Shown one piece after another: positions 23,683-36,059 of a stretch of 64,000 nt of DNA. Below the pieces are notes generated by a model. It saw nothing but the letters and a program-made list of their open reading frames with translations, was not told the DNA's origin and did not search any database. Position numbers and translations under genes: made by a program. The first letter of the stretch is position 1; every line of letters begins with the position of its first letter. The DNA comes from Nissolia schottii (taxonomy: Eukaryota > Streptophyta > Magnoliopsida > Fabales > Fabaceae), in NCBI GenBank assembly GCA_003254905.1, contig QANU01074831.1, forward strand, positions 49,562 through 113,561, in the 5' to 3' direction.

Positions 23683-24719
23683 CTTTTTTGTTCAAGTATC
23701 TTGATAGGACTCGGGGATCTTTAGAGCTTCTTGCTCAATCAAGCCCAATAAGCAGACGGTAATATCAGTTCCAAAAGAAACAACAGTGGTTGAGCCACAC
23801 TAATCCAATCCTCATAGACCCGTGTAGCACTCCCCTTCTACTCTTTTCTGCTGGATATGAAAAAATCCGGCTGCAAAAGTTGAGCACAAGAAGATGAATC
23901 TTCGTGAACAATAAAAATATACATGGAAAATTGCATACAACAAATAGCAATAGCATAAAAGCAAAACTTCACTCTGATCCTATATTGATGGAGTAAAGAT
24001 AACACCTTATCTTCTCTTAGGATTTTATTCGATGTTATTATATTATCATCAGCTATAAATTTAACTTTTATCTAATTCTGTTTGGTTACTGCTTTCACTT
24101 TTTGCTTTCATTTTCTAATTTCAATCTATTCCTATCTTTTAAGGTTATGAGAACTAAATAGTAAAAACAAGAAAATCACGTTTTCTATTTTCATTACTGT
24201 TTTCACCAGGTTTTTTTTTCCCCCTTAAATTCCTGAAAAGAAAGGAAAACAGATTTGAAACAAGAAATGAGACAAAAAGGTAAATTATCCTTACAACCCC
24301 CGATAGCTGAGTTCAACCGACCTTTACTCATAAAGTCTTGATATAAAATCCAAACATTTCTTCAGTTATTCTCCTAGCTCAACCAGCACCCTATAATAAT
24401 TCACAATTCAAAAAATGTCACTTAAAGAAAAAAGATAAAATGGTCGAAAAACTATCTCACGCTCAAAAACAAACACAGCTAATGCGTGTTACACCAATTC
24501 AGAATACGAAGAAGCGCCGCCATGCACAGCATATATGTAAAAGAGTACAATTCAACAATGGAACATGGAAAGAAACATTGCCAGTGCAGACAATACACAT
24601 AAGAAATGGGAAGTTTTGAATGGAAAAAAAAAAGGGTACTATTGCGATTTTGGTGTCCACAATCCGAAGGTTATAGTTGTACTAACAAAGCAGCGAGTGT
24701 AAAGGAACAAGTTACTTAC

Positions 24720-24840
24720 AGGTGCAGGGACTCTATCTGTGAAGGTGTTCGTTGAAGGAAGGAAGGAAGGAAGAGGAGCGGTTAGGGATTCACTTCTTGT
24801 TGCTCTCTCTATTGCTGCGGTGTGCAGAAGGCGGAGATTA
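24720..24840 (-). other. Possible non-coding leader exon of the At1g08610-like gene
   Basis: On the minus strand a GGAA-repeat-rich leader ends in a strong donor, CACCT|GTAAGT, at 24720/24719, about 1 kb upstream of the ATG. This would imply a 5'UTR intron with its acceptor near 23.7 kb. Inferred from the donor alone. Confidence 0.3.
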
Positions 24841-25300
24841 AGATTCTAGAGTGGTTTTAACATGTTTCTTTGCTTTCTTTATCTTCGGTATTTTATTTAT
24901 TTATTCCTGAAGAGAGTTTTTACTACGACCCTTTCTGCACCAACAACATAGCCCAAGATGGTATCCAGTGGCCCAAACGCCCATTTTGTTTTTTCTTCAC
25001 TTTTTCTGTAAAGAGGAAATGAGTAACGATCGAAAATAAAAGAATTAGGAGATGAGTACTTTTGCGAAAATCTTTCGAAATTAGTTGACGTTTTGGTACT
25101 TAGAAACTACTTTGAGTTAGTTAGTTTAGTGCCTAATATTTAAAAATTAAATAGTTTAATGCTTAAAATTGTAATTCGTAAATTAAGTTAATTTTTTCAA
25201 TTTATTATCATTACTATTTCATTACATTTATATTGATTTGTCATATTAAACAGTATTATAACAACGGTGGCTGTAAAAGAATTGTGGTAGTACTTGAGAT

Positions 25301-26240
25301 CATGGTTATTAAAATCGCCAGTTAACTCATAAACTCGTATGAGTTTACGTTCCCAGGTAGTAAAATCGAGCTGACTCGCATGTAAACTCGTTTCTGGGTG
25401 AACTAGTGTAAACTCGCATAAAATCGCGAGTTTACTGCTTTTAAAGGACAAAACAAGGTTGATGTTATTTTGCATGTCTCTGAGTTTTTAGATTTAGGTT
25501 ATTTGAGTGTTTTAGAGTTATCATTTACAGCTGCACTTGCAATTGTGCTCCGTCGTGTCATCGTGCTCCTTCATTGTGCTTCGTCGTTGCTTGTGCTCCG
25601 TCTCTAATCCATCGTATGTGTTTCATCCTTTGCTCAGGGATCTTTCCCACCAAGGTGCGTGGCCTCTGCATCGCTATTTGTGCTTTAGTATTCTGGATTG
25701 GAGACATCATTGTCACATACTCGCTTCCTGTGATGTGCAATAGTCAGTACTATGGAATTCGCCGGTATCTTCAGTGTTTATGCTGTTGTGTGTGTCATCT
25801 CCGGGATATTTGTGTTCTTGAAGGTTTCAGAAACAAAGGGCATGCCCTTCAAAGTCATCACTGAATTCTTTGTTGTCGGCTCGAAGCAGGCGTCTGTCAA
25901 GAATGAGTGACATTATTATTTATATATATTTGCTATGTTAGTTGCTCAACACACCACCTCTTTCTTGTGTTAATAGATTTTGCTTGTCATTAAGTTTATG
26001 TGGAGAAAGATATGTTCTGGTTCAAACATACGTATTATGTATTATGTGTGAATTGAACTTAGAACTCATATCATCTTTATTTGTACTTTGTTATGGAGGT
26101 AAATGTATTTATGAATTTCAAGTTTTATTAAATACATTTTTGTAGCATAATAATTTTTTAAAATATTTTTTTAATAATAGGTAAACTCATACAAGTTTAC
26201 GATCCGAGTTTACGGAGGTTCAACGAGTTTGATAACAATG
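25301..26240. mobile_element. hAT-like element carrying a host gene fragment (Pack-type)
   Basis: A 940-bp element with ends CATGGTTATTAAA and, complemented, CATTGTTATCAAA, flanked by a perfect 8-bp duplication CTTGAGAT (25293-25300 and 26241-26248). The interior holds the C-terminus of a sugar transporter in place of a transposase. Same terminal family as the MITE at 1256-1782. Subterminal parts repeat GAGTTTACG / CGTAAACTC motifs in both orientations. Confidence 0.75.
25625..25910 (+). pseudogene. Captured C-terminal fragment of a tonoplast monosaccharide transporter (TMT/TST-like)
   Basis: Reads ILCSGIFPTKVRGLCIAICA, then LVFWIGDIIVTYSLPVM. After a frame change near 25755-25765 it continues AGIFSVYAVVCVIS, IFVFLKVSETKGMP and VITEFFVVGSKQ to a TGA at 25908-25910. 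This is the last two transmembrane helices and tail of the TMT/TST sugar/H+ antiporters of the vacuolar membrane; the family's PETKG motif is altered to SETKG. About 95 residues out of ~740, no start, one frameshift: not functional as a transporter. It has no introns over this span, so the copied exon may be a single one. Confidence 0.8.
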
Positions 26241-26344
26241 CTTGAGATTACAAATGAGATTGTGAAATGAAGTTACGATAACAATTAAGATTTACATTCT
26301 CAAGTGTTTTCACAATTATATTTTTAATTTTAAACGGTGTTTTT

Positions 26345-27707
26345 ATTCGAACCCAGATGCAGTTCTGACCATCTGTAAGAGAAAAAAGAACGATTGGCTC
26401 TTGTAGGATTCCCAAGAAATTCTTCGATTTCTTCCGGAAGCAGATGAATAATCATCTGCTTCTCACGTTCCATGAATAGTCGACACATTGAGGAATATCC
26501 AGAAAGGCATTTAGGGAATCGCTCCGATTCTATCTCTGTTCGTTCCGTTTGAAAAAAGGAAGGATCCCAACAAAGAATCGATCTTTCTTTTAGTTGTTGA
26601 ATCTCTCTTTGATTGATCAATGTGTGATATTCCGAATCCTCATTCCTAATGGAATCGAAATGATCCCTGGATTGATCAGAAGATCCTTTCAATTGGCTAG
26701 AATCCGTTACTTGAATGAAACTAGATCTCGTGGACGTGGAATCATATTGAATATTTGATGATACATTCCGTATCTTGCTAAAAAACCGATCCTTGTTTAC
26801 CAACCACACACTGTCTAACCAAATCCAATTCTCTCTCGATATGCTCCTCAAAAAATCCGATTCGTGCGGATTCTTCCCCCAACTAACGAAGAGATCTTGG
26901 CGGAATTGCCACATATGAAATTGAGCACAATTTTGCAAAGAAATAGCCCGCTTGTTTCTCAAGAAGAGATGGGAAACATGCTCAATATCATTTGATTGAG
27001 CAGTTGACCCAGCCCCTTGTTGTTTGAAGAAACCCTCTGCTTCAATTGGTATTTTTTCACGAAAAGCAAACATGAGATAATAAATCCAGTCTTTCACTAA
27101 GATTTCGAATAGCTGTCCCGAATTCAAGTTGATTATGTTTCGCCTCTTCTTCGGAGAAAGACGATCAAAAAATTCCCAATCATGGTCCTTGCGGATCGGA
27201 TCATCCATATCCATATAATATACAAAAAGAAACTCCAGATATCTTATATCTTTCTCTTTGAATGAGATCTCAATTCCAGCGACGGTTTCATTAGATATCT
27301 TACAACTAGAATCCCTCTTTTTTCCGATCCAGTTCCTCCACCACCGCGAACCCCAGTTAGATTCAGGCATGAAACACTTTTTAGTTATTGGGAGAACCCG
27401 AGTACTCTCTTTCGGATCCAGGAAAGAGCTCTCAGAGATCTTTTTTCCTTTTGGAAGATACAGGAGCGGAACAATCAACCTATTGATATTGAAAGAATCT
27501 TTTGAGTCTTCCAATGTATCATTTCTGGGTCCAATGGAATTCATAGGTATAGGAAGAAGCCCTGTCAAATAGAGATCTTTTCTTTCGACCATCTTTCGAT
27601 TGTTAATACGATATATAAGGACCGCTACTACAAAGAGTACTACATCCTTGATCGTGAAATATCGATTGCTTGTTGAACCCTGTGAATTGCGTGAAAGTAG
27701 GATATTC
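26345..27707 (-). pseudogene. ycf2: Nuclear insertion of plastid ycf2 (NUPT), internal fragment
   Basis: On the minus strand, plastid ycf2 is readable from ...[20 protein letters not shown] (27680s) through [20 protein letters not shown] to [14 protein letters not shown] at 26345, about 450 of ~2,280 codons, corresponding roughly to residues 530-980. The frame is still open from 27592 to 26345. Both ends are abrupt: at 26345 the match stops mid-gene and at 27707 it abuts an N. Without plastid promoter, start or remaining two thirds it cannot make Ycf2. The intact frame and near-plastid sequence argue for a recent transfer. Confidence 0.93.
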
Positions 27708-27708
27708 N

Positions 27709-27840
27709 TTGGCGATCTTCCCTATCTAATGAATAGGGAGTCCGTTTTGAAATCGTCCGCCCCGCACCCACCCCCCGAGTATATGCTTCATCAGGAATCA
27801 CACAAAGGTAGATTGATACAATAGGCAATCTCAATTAATG
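27709..27840. other. Unassigned segment joined to the ycf2 insertion
   Basis: Starts right after the N at 27708. GC-richer than surroundings (CCGCCCCGCACCCACCCCCC) and continuing to about 27830. It could be another organellar piece ligated during insertion, but I could not identify it. Confidence 0.3.
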
Positions 27841-28329
27841 CTATAACGAGACAAATAAGAGATGGAAAACTAACTAACGATACGACTTACAATTCAAGAG
27901 TTAAAAGGTCTGTTTATTATTTTCAAGAAAACAAAGGAACTAGACAATAAGGAAAAATGCCCATAATATCTTGAATCTAACAAAAACCAAATTGTTTTTA
28001 TTTTTCATTTTTATTAGGACCAAATTAGCGCTTCATTGATTTGACAATATTAAAATTAGACATTTACTCTTTTTTTTTTAAGCTTATCTAAACAGATCCA
28101 AGATTAAATTGAATACTTCTAGATCATAACTCTACAATTTTATCATTCCATCTTTTTCATCATATTTCCAAGTAATAAAGCAAAAATTTAATAGAACACA
28201 AACTCATTCCATGACTTAACATATTATGCAGCTTTTATCCCATTCAATTCATTCCACCACCTTTTCTATTCGGACAAAGCTTGAGAAAAGGTTAATTGCT
28301 TCCTATTCTAGTCGTAGCTACTGAAATTT

Positions 28330-28760
28330 AGAGTACAGTGCCCTGCCAGGCATAAGCCTCACTGGAATATTGGCATCAGCATTGGGAACCGCAGCTGGAG
28401 TGAAAAATAATTGAGAGGGGATCAAGAAATAGTTTTTTTAAATTAAAAAAAATATTTGTACATATCATTCTTGTTAGTCAAAGTTAGTTAAATAGTTCGA
28501 GGAAAAACTGTGCCTTATGTAAATCCACTGCATAAGCACAACGCAGAAATGAATCCTCTCATTGAGTTTTAATATTTTAATATGACATTGATTATATAAC
28601 AAGTTTGATTTCTATCTGATTTAGAGACCCAGAATTCTTCCATGCTCCAATTCCGTACTCGTGGAGGAAGAATTTTCTTCCTGCACAAGCTTTTAGCATC
28701 AACAACTTCCTGGCTATAGTAGCACTTACAGGTGAATCCTACATTATCATTCAACGGTAA
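28330..28760 (-). other. Possible gene remnant of unknown identity
   Basis: Two minus-strand stretches look exon-like. One (about 28748-28575), after an AG at ATAATGTAG|GATTC, reads SATIARKLLMLKACAGRKFF then LHEYGIGAWK. The other (about 28405-28320) reads TPAAVPNADANIPVRLMPG then RALYSKFQ and a stop. GC is higher than in flanking DNA. I do not recognise either; they may be two exons of one small gene or a captured fragment. Confidence 0.25.
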
Positions 28761-29238
28761 GAATACAGTGTGGAGGTAGAAAAACTCTTACTGAGTATAT
28801 TAGAATTTTTCAAACAAGCTACAGATGAACGATGTCCGCTGAAACCACGATTTGGGAGTTTCTAAACCAGAAGTCACACAATGGTATATGTCATTCGTAA
28901 ATTCAATGATGACGAGTCAAATTTCAATCGACCGACTGTATCTCTTTTTCTCATGATGTTTTTTAAAATGGTCACAAATTCTTGTGACGTAAAAGCCAGA
29001 TATAAGGTGGATTTCGTTATTACACATTACTTTTTAAAGACGAGATGGATTTTGGAAACAACAAAAAATACCGGCACACAAACATCTAAAATAAGGTGGT
29101 TTTTTTCTTTTTTTGGTACATTAGATAAATATTTTCCACAAAAAAAAAAAAAAAAAAANAAAAAAAAAAAAAAAAAACAATAGTGTTTTCAGTACAGTGT
29201 TCTTGGTTAATATCCTCATTTACAGATTCTGGCCTAGG

Positions 29239-32046
29239 TCACTTGTGCAGAACACCCTTCCTGTGCAGTTTTGGTTTCTTCAGAGTCTGATTCTGCCAAG
29301 CAAACAACAAAAAAAACAAAGTTAAGAGGATGCATTAATCGCACAATGTCAAATAAATGACAAAGTCAATAGGCACCTTCTGTTTTTCTAGCGCCTCGTA
29401 GTCTGTCCTCTCCTTCCACTTACTCTTGCGTAGTTTTATTGGCCGATTTCCAACATATTTACCTAAAATCAAGACATAAAACTCAGGATTCAAATGTTAA
29501 TTTTGTGACAACATTCTCAGCCAGATAGACATGCAAACCGGATTCGGCTGCAGAATTGCATAAGCATTTAATGCATAAAATGTTTCATCATAACTAGAGT
29601 TTGAATTGTACGCTCTTTTAGCTTATACTGTGGGAGGGTGTGTGCATGTACTTTGTATAGAATTTTCAGGCTTGAGTATTTCGGTATAGACATATACACC
29701 GTAACTCTCAATAATCAATATTATCTGGCATCAAAATGTTTACAATGTATTAAAGAATATACTTTTTTTGGTTGTATAAAAGAAGAATTTCGTCAAGTAT
29801 TAAAGCTTAGACATCACAATAATAATACTTTTAAGTGCATGTCTTGCATGATTTTCATAAGGGATCACTCATATAATAGAAAGCAGCACAATACATATCA
29901 GAAAGGAAGCGTAGACATGCATAGCACTATTTGCAACTTACTGACCATTCATTTCTTTAAGAGCAGCAGCAAGGTCAGTTGGATTGGCAAAGCTTACAAA
30001 TCCATAACCCTTTGTTTTCCCAGTCCGCTTATCTCTGACAACCTAGACAGGATCAAACATACAAAAATCACAACACAGTTGACATGACAAGGCAGATAAT
30101 GCACCACAAGCACATTGTATTGTATATAATACATGCTTAAATTTGTTTAGCGGCATGAAAATGAGACAATTACAAATTACGTACAACGTAATCAAAACCT
30201 ATACTGCTATTGATGGAATTAAATGTATCCCCTTTCACTAATAACCTCGCCTGCTCTCTCTTTCAAAGAAAAAAAATAATAAATTTCGCAGCAACAATTG
30301 GAGCTACTTTTTTCTCTTACACTGCAAATTAGACTAATTCATCAGACATTATCGCAATTATGAGGCCCTCCCAATAATTACATTCTCTCAACATCATTAG
30401 TACTCTAGTTCTCTCCCCAAGAACATAGTTTACTTACTGCTAGGCTCAACCCTTGTTGGTCACGTCAAAAGTTGCTAAATACAACAACCACCAAGCCTTT
30501 TCATAGTAGGACGGTCAACACCATAATGTCTTGATATAAATCTCTCTTAATACTTTTATCAGTGGTTTTTTTTGGATATCCCACTACCTCTTGATATTGG
30601 GCAACAATCTATTTGATTTACTCTTTGGGGCGTCTAAACACCTTTTCCAGCCATCTACGGCAAACCACATTTTCAATAACAGGCGCTGCCCCAATTTTCT
30701 CTTTAGTGCATTCATTTCTAATCTTATCTAGTGTGTTCACTTGTCCAGCACAACATTGTCACCTGTGCAATCAAAAGTTACTAAACACGTCTAACTTTTA
30801 AAATATAATGGGCATACATAACGCACCCAGCAGGTGGGTGCTGATTTAGCCTGTCATTTCCACTGACTTAATATAATTTGCAGATTATTCACAAAAGTTC
30901 CATTGACAATAAGTACATTTGACCCAAAAATTAGTTTAACACTTGGAAGACAGTGAGACAGGTATGAAGTCTAATATATACCAGCTCACGTCCTTTGACT
31001 ACTTAACCATATTTCTCGTCCCAAGTGAATTCTCAGTACACCAGTATCTCTGGATGACAAGCATAAGAATTGAATCCTTCGAAGCCCAGTAGGGCGGGAA
31101 ATTTTCTCAGGCCAAATTTAAAGCCCCTTTGCTAGCACATAACTTTCACCCACACCAAAACTTAGACATATATTGATGAAAGTATTTCAAACTAGCATCA
31201 TTTTAATCTGGGCCTTCTTTACTTCACTTTTTTATTTGGGTATAAAAAAGATACGAGTCTATAGACATTAGTGGGCAGCTTTCTTCAAGAAATCCAAATA
31301 GTTAAAAAGCCACTTAAGCTGTCGAATAAAGCATGACAATAAAAACAAATAAACCCTATCGGAAGATTCCAGGCCACCAACTTTTCCAAAATTTAACTGT
31401 TACAACTCAAAGTACAAGTCAGACAGAACCTACGAATTGAATATCCAGATGCTGGCACTAAATGTTCATAACCAATATTCTATGGTCGACTTAACCCCAA
31501 CTTACTTTCGAGATCCCATGAAAAAAAGAAAGTGACCAAAAGAACACTGCATAGCATAAGTCACAGCACTAACTAGTAACTATAAATGAATTGACTATGC
31601 AAATTTAAATGCATAAACTAAGTCACCGTTAAACAATTTCAATTGCCCTTGATTTGTGAATAATGAGCAATGATGAGAGAACACCTGAGATGACAAAATA
31701 ACATATCAATTTAATCATAAAAAATGTCTAATTGAATGTAAATTATGAAGAAGGACCTACCTTAAGAGACACAAATCATTTAACAACTCTGTCCCTTCAA
31801 ACAAAATTCTGAAGAGGAAATAGAAAATGCTCATACTAACCCAATCATTACTAAAAAAAGCATTGGAGTTAGATGAGAGATCCACTTACTCGTGCCATGT
31901 TAAAGGAAGGGAAGCGTGAAAATGCTTTGGTAAGAACATCATCATTCACTTCATTACCAAGATCACCACAAAAAAGCCGGTAATCATCTGAAAATCCAAG
32001 CAAATAAAATAAATTATCTCATGAATCCTTATCAAACTTTGGCATA

Positions 32047-32080
<34 letters not shown>

Positions 32081-33614
32081 GGGGGAGAGAGAGAGAGAGA
32101 GAGAGAGAGAATGGAGTACTAGGTTTTTCTATTTTACAAAGGTAAGAATCAACTTAAAAATGAGAGCCCATCACAGCACAAAACCACACACACAAACATA
32201 ATGAGAATTGGTGAGAACCTAGAGGCATGTTTCAGTACTAATCAAGTACCCAGGACAAGTCCAAATAGATGCTCGTGATGAAACTTAAAAGTGATAGGAA
32301 AGAAAAGGAAAAGTAGCCAATTTTCAAAGAACATACAGCCCATAAACTAGAAACACTCATAGCAAGTAAACTTAAGGCCACTGCACCACCAACAACTTAA
32401 AAGTTAAAACATAATTCACAGTCAGTCAATAACATAAACAATCAACCAGAATTTGATGTCAGGTAAACAGCACAACCCAAACAAAAGAGCCCCACTATAA
32501 GTTCATTACTTCAAAACACCTAAATTTTTTTTTTTTTTGCCCTCAGCAGCAATTTCAGCTGCCATATCATGCACTCAGTAAACACTGCCACGTTTTGCAT
32601 TAAACTCTCTTTCCCCGGTGCATTAACCATATCATCCCCACTGCCGCTAGTCTGCAATTATAGTCATACTCCACAACTTAAAAACCTTCTTAATAGCCTA
32701 ACATTCTCGGTAGCTGCAGGCAACTAATTACAGCTCATCCCTAACCAAAACCTTCTAAACCCTTAGTTCGATCCCCAGAATAGGATAAAAAGGATAAAGC
32801 ACACGAACACAATCCAAACCACTTCCACAAAAACTGAATTAAGTATTAGTAGATCATTTTTCACTACACACATAAAATTAACAAATCACTAAACAGCACT
32901 ACTAATAATAGCAATAAATCATGATAATGATGATGATACCTTCTGGCCACTCAGAAAGAACAGGATCCTCCCAGGTTTGACCAGCAGCTTTGCGAGGAAC
33001 CGCTTTCTTCTTCGCCTCCGCCTTGTTCTCCACCTCGCTGCTCGCAATAGCAGCCTTCACGCTCTCCAGCGCCTCCGGCGTTATAATCTGCGCATCCCTC
33101 TCAAATAACTGCTGCGCCTGTTCGATTCCAAAAACGCTCTATCAACTCATCATACACAAAAAACGACAAAGAAATTATATTCTAAAACGCATAAACGACA
33201 GAAACTAACCGGATATTGCGCCACCGAGTACAAACCGGCCACCGGCGCCGGAGCAACGGGGCCGATGACCGGAGGTGTGGCGATTGGTACCGGAGGCGCG
33301 GGGAATGGTACCGACGGCGCAGCCGCCGCTGCGTACGGCGCGGCGTAATGCGCCGCCGCGGGTTGCTGTAGGTGGAAGGGGACGGGGAAGTAGGAGGAGG
33401 AGCTGGAATAGGTGAACTGCGATTGCAATGCGGCGGAAGACGATGTGGCCATGAAAGCGGACGAACCGAAGCTTCGGAATGGAAAATTGAACTGTGAATA
33501 TTGGGAACGGAAGAAGGTGGCGTTTGGATCTTGTGGTGGTGGTGTTAAGGGGTTTTTCTTCAGCTGGTGCGAGATGGCTCCAGAAGTTTCTTGCAGGTTC
33601 TGGGTGGGCACCAT
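29239..33614 (-). CDS. RBM42-like RNA-binding protein, one RRM (6 exons)
   Basis: Exons on the minus strand: 33614-33210, 33117-32940, 31987-31890, 30042-29946, 29462-29377 and 29292-29239. All introns are GT..AG, phases agree, 305 residues. The frame is open from a TTG at 33653, but the first ATG is 33614 (M-V-P-T-Q-N-L-Q). Residues 1-135 are Pro/Ala/Ser-rich and low complexity. Exon 2 is a charged linker (QLFERDAQIITPEALESVKA). One RRM runs from about residue 196: RNP2-like LFCGDL in exon 3, RNP1 KGYGFVSF in exon 4, then KYVGNRPIKLRKSKWKER. The basic tail ends HRKGVLHK. This layout, and the phrase G-K-Y-V-G-x-R-P-I-K-L-R-K-S after the RRM, is that of RBM42, a nuclear RNA-binding protein linked to spliceosome work in animals. 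Plant role inferred. Confidence 0.9.
30540..30790 (-). repeat. LINE reverse-transcriptase C-terminal remnant in an RBM42 intron
   Basis: The minus strand reads LDKIRNECTKEKIGAAPVIE then a decayed W-L-x-x-V-x-R-R-P-x-E, recognisable as the ...RLRWFGHVxRRPxE tail of plant LINE polymerases. Stops and substitutions follow. Lies between exons 3 and 4. Related to the duplicated repeat at 2358-2960. Confidence 0.55.
32046..32110. repeat. (TG)n(AG)n compound microsatellite in RBM42 intron
   Basis: TG repeats pass into AG repeats, interrupted once by GGGGGG. Intronic, about 60 nt beyond the acceptor of exon 3. Confidence 0.9.
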
Positions 33615-33659
33615 GCTAAAGATGCAATGGGCTTCGTGATTGGATGGGCCCAAAGTTGA

Positions 33660-34419
33660 AGAATTGGTCTCTGAACATCTTTGAGGACAATGAAATTAGT
33701 GGTCTCAAGTTAAATCGTCTCTTCACCTCTTATTAGAAAAAATGTAACGAAAAGTTAAATGGGCTTTTATTATGACTCGTGATTAACGACTCAAGAAAAG
33801 TGTCGATGTTCTTGGGCCTGTTTAAGTGGGAATGTGAACTCTTGTTTCTTTGGTTCAAGAAAACCAAAAAGCTCTCGGCTTTGCCACTGTTTAATGTTTT
33901 TATACTCTATACTCTAATCAATACATTTTGCATGATAGAATGTTATCCTTTTTATACATACGTGTACCAAGGCACGTATGTGTATAATATATATATATAT
34001 ATAAATAAATAAATATTAATGTCATTCAATTGAATCTTATCGTACAAACAAAAAATAATTGACTCTTATACTCAACACTTAAGAAATCATATATATGAAA
34101 TAATTTAATTGATTGATACTATAAAAATTTAAACTGTTGCAAGTACATAGCAATTTAATTTTATTTCTTCTAATACTTTATAACTTTACTATGTATGGTG
34201 TTTAAATTTAAGTATGTCAGCTAAATGTTACGTTAACTTGGTCTAAAATTTTATGTTAAGTCATTATCAAGTTGATGGTTAACTTAATGAAATGAGATTT
34301 AAATAAACAGGCTAAGTGATACATAAAATGAATTATATGTCACATTTTAATCCAAAACTTTAAGACAATGAGTTTATGAATTTCTAAAAAATTTACTCTT
34401 CACTTATAGCTTGTTTGTA
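33660..34419. other. Upstream region of the RBM42-like gene; no further gene seen
   Basis: Holds the presumed promoter but no convincing TATA box. An (AT)n run lies at about 33988-34003. The open frame at 33779-34012 has no recognisable protein. Confidence 0.4.
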
Positions 34420-35140
34420 AACCCCATGTAATTGAATTCATTCAAGAATTGAATTCAATTCCATGGTTTTTATTAATTGTATGGAATCAAAATCTAAAAG
34501 AAAATTCAATTCTCAAGAAAACCTCCAAAAGTAAATCAGAACCAAAAAGATTTGATTTGCAACATGAATTGGTGGATTTATGGTCAAAAATTAATATATC
34601 GAAAATACTCTTAAACCCTAACTTCTATATTTTCTCTTTTTCTCTTCAATCTTCCCGTACTTGCTTAGTTATATTGTGACTGTATGGAGTTTGCATGCCT
34701 CAAGGAGTCTCCAATCTCCAATATTACACGTTGAACTTATCTTGTTAGATTACATTTGAGGTTTATTTAATTAGTGACCTTGGTGTTGAAAGAACCTACT
34801 GAGATGAGGTGAAAGTGAGGTTGAACAAAATTAGATATGTTGGGCATTGTTGTCTTCGTCGTCAGGAAAAGAATCATGGAGGCGGATTTGGTCATGTTGG
34901 GATTCGTCTTCAACAAAAGAGTAGTCTTGTGAAGGTGAAGAAGAAATGGATGTGGCTAATAGTTGGTGAGGGTAAGGGTAGGATAGAAGTTTCATAAGTA
35001 TTAAATTGAATTCTATTATTTTCTTTTATAGAAATTGAATTTCATCCTTACCTTATTACTTTATTTCAAACATAAAAATTCAATTCAATTCACATAGAAT
35101 TCAATTCATTCAAGAATTCAATTCAATTTCGTCCTAAAAA
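34420..35140. mobile_element. Inverted-repeat MITE rich in GAATTCAATT
   Basis: The left end (AATTGAATTCATTCAAGAAT) and right end (GAATTCAATTCATTCAAGAA) are made of the near-palindromic unit GAATTCAATT, and the two ends pair over about 45 bp. The ~600-bp interior has no recognisable gene. Borders approximate. Confidence 0.45.
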
Positions 35141-35900
35141 AGTTTTCAATTAGGCTGTTATGCATCAATGTGATATTATTATATTCACACTTGAAATACA
35201 ACACAAATCAACTTACATATTAACATGCCTACACTTTAATGAATGATATTTGATATTTAAATAAACAAAATAAAAAATAAAATATTAAATATTATTCATC
35301 CAAATATGTAAATTATTTCATAGATTCACACGTTATTCACACGTTATTCATAAATAACACGTCTCCAAACCTTAAACCCCACCAAGGCGTTTGTAAAACG
35401 CAATACTGTTTTTTTTTCAATTTTTTGTTTCGTGAACTCTTGGCTTGGAATATCGTACGGTATTATACACACACGTGACGAGAAGGTCGTATAGGTATTT
35501 TATTTAGAAGTTGTGGGCGGCATGAAAGCACATCTTCTGCATCATAAAAATAACTTAAACACAGAAGATTATGAAAACCACGTCTTTGGAGATTACTAAT
35601 TTTGAGACGATCTTAGGATTAGATTATGAAACCAAGTGCGATTCAATTCCTCTTTAACCTCATACGGGCAAACTTCGTGTATCACGGTAGCGCAACCATT
35701 GGGGGTATCAATTCAACAATACAGAGAAGGAAAATTCTGTCACATACTCCTAAATTCCTGATCGGTAAAGTATCATCGTCCAATGACTAATATTTTTTAT
35801 GGGCAATACGTGTCCCTTCAAAACATTTTGCTTATTTTTAATTAAAACCAAAGAATAATAATCAAAGGGTCAACTATAATTGCAAAACTTTTCAAAACAA
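35141..35900. other. Intergenic stretch, nothing recognised
   Basis: AT-rich with a slightly GC-richer part at 35440-35720. No protein similarity and no paired termini seen. Confidence 0.4.
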
Positions 35901-36059
35901 CGTGACCCTATGGTTGAATGCCTTCTTCACGTCGGCTTCTTCAAAAAAATCATATTAAAAATTATCCTGAAAATATAAACAGTAAAACATTATTAAGTAA
36001 TTAAATAAATAATTTAATTTAAGAATAATTAATTATTTTAAAAAATTACTAATAGTAAT

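Noticed and set aside
26345..27592. ycf2 frame as a working nuclear gene
   Set aside because: Only about a fifth of ycf2, both ends cut mid-gene, no start or nuclear promoter.
33615..33653. N-terminal extension of the RBM42-like protein from a TTG
   Set aside because: Not an ATG; the first in-frame ATG is at 33614.
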